6,864 bases of DNA from Actinomycetota bacterium (GTDB lineage Bacteria; Acidobacteriota; Blastocatellia; Chloracidobacteriales; Chloracidobacteriaceae), in NCBI GenBank assembly GCA_013298335.1, contig JAAFHI010000174.1, forward strand, positions 1 through 6,864, written 5' to 3'. The position numbers and the translations under genes were made by a program. The stretch's first letter is position 1; every line of letters starts with the position of its first letter. The notes below the pieces were generated by a model, which worked only from the letters and a program-made list of their open reading frames with translations, had not been told where the DNA came from and made no database searches. Shown here piece after piece: positions 5,771-6,864 of the stretch.

Positions 5771-5849
5771 AACTGAACCCCTTGCCCGGAATTGTTTACC
5801 AGGATCTTGCCGATCCGGAAAACAATCCGGGCAAGGGGTTCGGTTTTTT
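5771..5849 (+). terminator. Large hairpin terminator after the small gene
   Basis: A long stem pairs 5771-5789 with 5827-5845, including a perfect 15-bp core GAACCCCTTGCCCGG/CCGGGCAAGGGGTTC. After one bulged A it continues with ATTGTTT/AAACAAT (5791-5797, 5820-5826) and an inner hairpin GGATC-ttgcc-GATCC (5802-5816). A run of six T follows (5844-5849), as expected for an intrinsic terminator on the + strand. At about 75 nt it is much larger than most terminators, so it may also be a palindromic repeat element. Confidence 0.85.
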
Positions 5850-6022
5850 AAAACCGCAAACGGTTGATTCGGTGGACATCCGTCGGAGGCGACACGGTTG
5901 ACCGGAGGCCATCCCGGAATTCCGCCGAATGCGCTGGAAGATACCGACGCCTGACGAGGCGCGCGGCTAGGATGCGATTCCTCCAAGGAAATCCTTCCTT
6001 TTCAACGTCATCCACGAATTTC
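5850..6022 (+). other. Spacer between terminator and photolyase gene
   Basis: No gene is supported here. Small hairpins are AACCG-caaa-CGGTT (5852-5865), CGCCT-gacg-AGGCG (5948-5961) and AAGGA-aa-TCCTT (5985-5996). There is no clear ribosome site close to the ATG at 6023 and no strong sigma70 promoter by eye. Confidence 0.4.
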
Positions 6023-6864
6023 ATGACTACCGCCGTCTGGATTCTCGGCGACCAGTTGACGCCGACGCACGCGGCGCTGGTCGGCGCGGATCGGTCCGAC
6101 ACGATTGTGCTGATGATCGAGTCCGCCGAGCGCGCCCGCCAGTTGCGCTACCACAAGCAGAAACTCGTTTTACTGTTCTCGGCCATGCGCCATTTCGCGG
6201 AAGAACTCCGCGCGGACGGCTGGCGGGTGGATTACCGGCGCGAGCAGCCGGATTTTGCCGGAGCGTTCGCGGCGCACGTCGCGGAATTCCAACCTCGAAC
6301 GGTGCGGATGATGGAGCCGTCCGAGTACGGCGTGGCCGACCGGCTCGCCGCCGTGGTCGGAGCCGCCGGAATTCCCCTTGAAATTCTCCCGACGACGCTT
6401 TTTCTGAGCGACCGGGCGGACTTCGCGAAGCAGGCGCGGGGCAGGAAAACCCTTGTGATGGAAGCCTTTTACCGCCGGATGCGCCGTCAGACGGGCATTT
6501 TGATGGAGTCCGACGGCGAGCCGACCGGCGGCGCGTGGAATTTCGACAAGGAGAACCGCGAAACGCCCGAAAAGGGGCATCGGTTTCCGCCGGTGCCGAT
6601 TTTTCCGCCCGACGCGATTACGGAAGCGGTCATGAAGTGGGTCGCGCGGGATTTTCCGGATGCGTTCGGCGAGATGGAGCCGTTCGGATGGGCGGTGACG
6701 CGGGCGGACGCGCGGGCCGTCTACGATGATTTTCTGGAACACCGGCTCGACCGGTTCGGGCCGTTCGAGGACGCGATGGTCTCCGGCGAGCACGCGCTCT
6801 ATCACTCGCTCGTCTCGCCCTACCTGAATCTCGGTTTGCTCGACCCACTCGAACTGGCGCGGAA
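6023..6864 (+). CDS. FeS-type photolyase/cryptochrome-related protein (FeS-BCP, DPRP family), 5' part
   Basis: The first 280 codons are present and the gene runs off the window. The start TTAVWILGDQLTPTHAAL is the N-terminal Rossmann strand and GDQL motif of the deoxyribodipyrimidine photolyase-related family. Further family signatures are RYHKQKLVLLFSAMRHFAEEL (~43-63), the MEPSEYGV segment, GGAWNFDKENR (~168-178) and, near the window edge, RFGPFEDAM followed by LYHSLVSPYLNLGLL, which begins the FAD-binding helical domain. Characterised relatives such as bacterial (6-4) photolyases of the PhrB type repair UV lesions using FAD, a lumazine antenna and a 4Fe-4S cluster. The cluster cysteines lie in the missing C-terminal half, so repair versus sensory function cannot be judged. 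The start at 6023 matches the family N-terminus but has no ribosome site; an in-frame ATG at 5972 would add 17 residues. Confidence 0.9.
   Translation, partial: MTTAVWILGDQLTPTHAALVGADRSDTIVLMIESAERARQLRYHKQKLVLLFSAMRHFAEELRADGWRVDYRREQPDFAGAFAAHVAEFQPRTVRMMEPSEYGVADRLAAVVGAAGIPLEILPTTLFLSDRADFAKQARGRKTLVMEAFYRRMRRQTGILMESDGEPTGGAWNFDKENRETPEKGHRFPPVPIFPPDAITEAVMKWVARDFPDAFGEMEPFGWAVTRADARAVYDDFLEHRLDRFGPFEDAMVSGEHALYHSLVSPYLNLGLLDPLELAR

Noticed and set aside
6170..6805. - strand open frame of 211 residues opposite the photolyase gene
   Set aside because: Antisense to well-conserved photolyase motifs, with Arg/Pro/His-rich shadow composition.

Overview
The window comes from a GC-rich diderm (Gram-negative type) bacterium. 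It carries outer-membrane biogenesis genes (bamA and a Skp/OmpH periplasmic chaperone), a lipoprotein signal peptidase (lspA), the tail of a Dps-type ferritin and the first part of an FeS-type photolyase/cryptochrome-related gene. The long BamA with a Gly-rich insert in POTRA 3, the bamA-ompH order and short heptamer arrays at gene ends recall Acidobacteriota (Blastocatellia/Chloracidobacterium-like). That assignment is an inference from memory of family features, not a search result.

Layout: (1) 1-129, end of dps on the + strand. (2) 83-367, an intergenic block in which two heptamer arrays in opposite orientation flank a bidirectional intrinsic terminator. The left array replaces the expected dps stop and the right one supplies the ompH stop. 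(3) 360-944 ompH/skp and 1011-3938 bamA, both on the - strand, transcribed bamA then ompH from a good sigma70-like promoter at 4044-4071. (4) 3939-4692, a 754-bp divergent intergenic region holding that promoter, an AT palindrome, a strong 38-nt hairpin and an 11-unit 21-bp minisatellite. (5) 4693-5229 lspA on the + strand. (6) 5442-5708, a small unrecognised + strand gene with its own strong ribosome site and a His/Cys-rich tail, followed by a short TTTTCAG-type heptamer run and a large hairpin terminator. (7) 6023-6864 (runs off the window), an FeS-BCP photolyase-related protein.

Functionally, bamA and ompH form a coherent outer-membrane-protein assembly unit: Skp carries unfolded OMPs across the periplasm and BamA inserts them. 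LspA acts on lipoproteins in the inner membrane and may supply BAM lipoprotein partners, but it is transcribed divergently. Dps and the photolyase-related protein are both stress/DNA-protection proteins but are not adjacent. No complete new multigene system is visible. The unusual content is in the intergenic DNA: heptamer arrays at the 3' ends of three genes, the mirrored arrays around the dps/ompH terminator, the 21-bp array ahead of lspA, and repeated GGTTCA/TGAACC motifs in the gaps.
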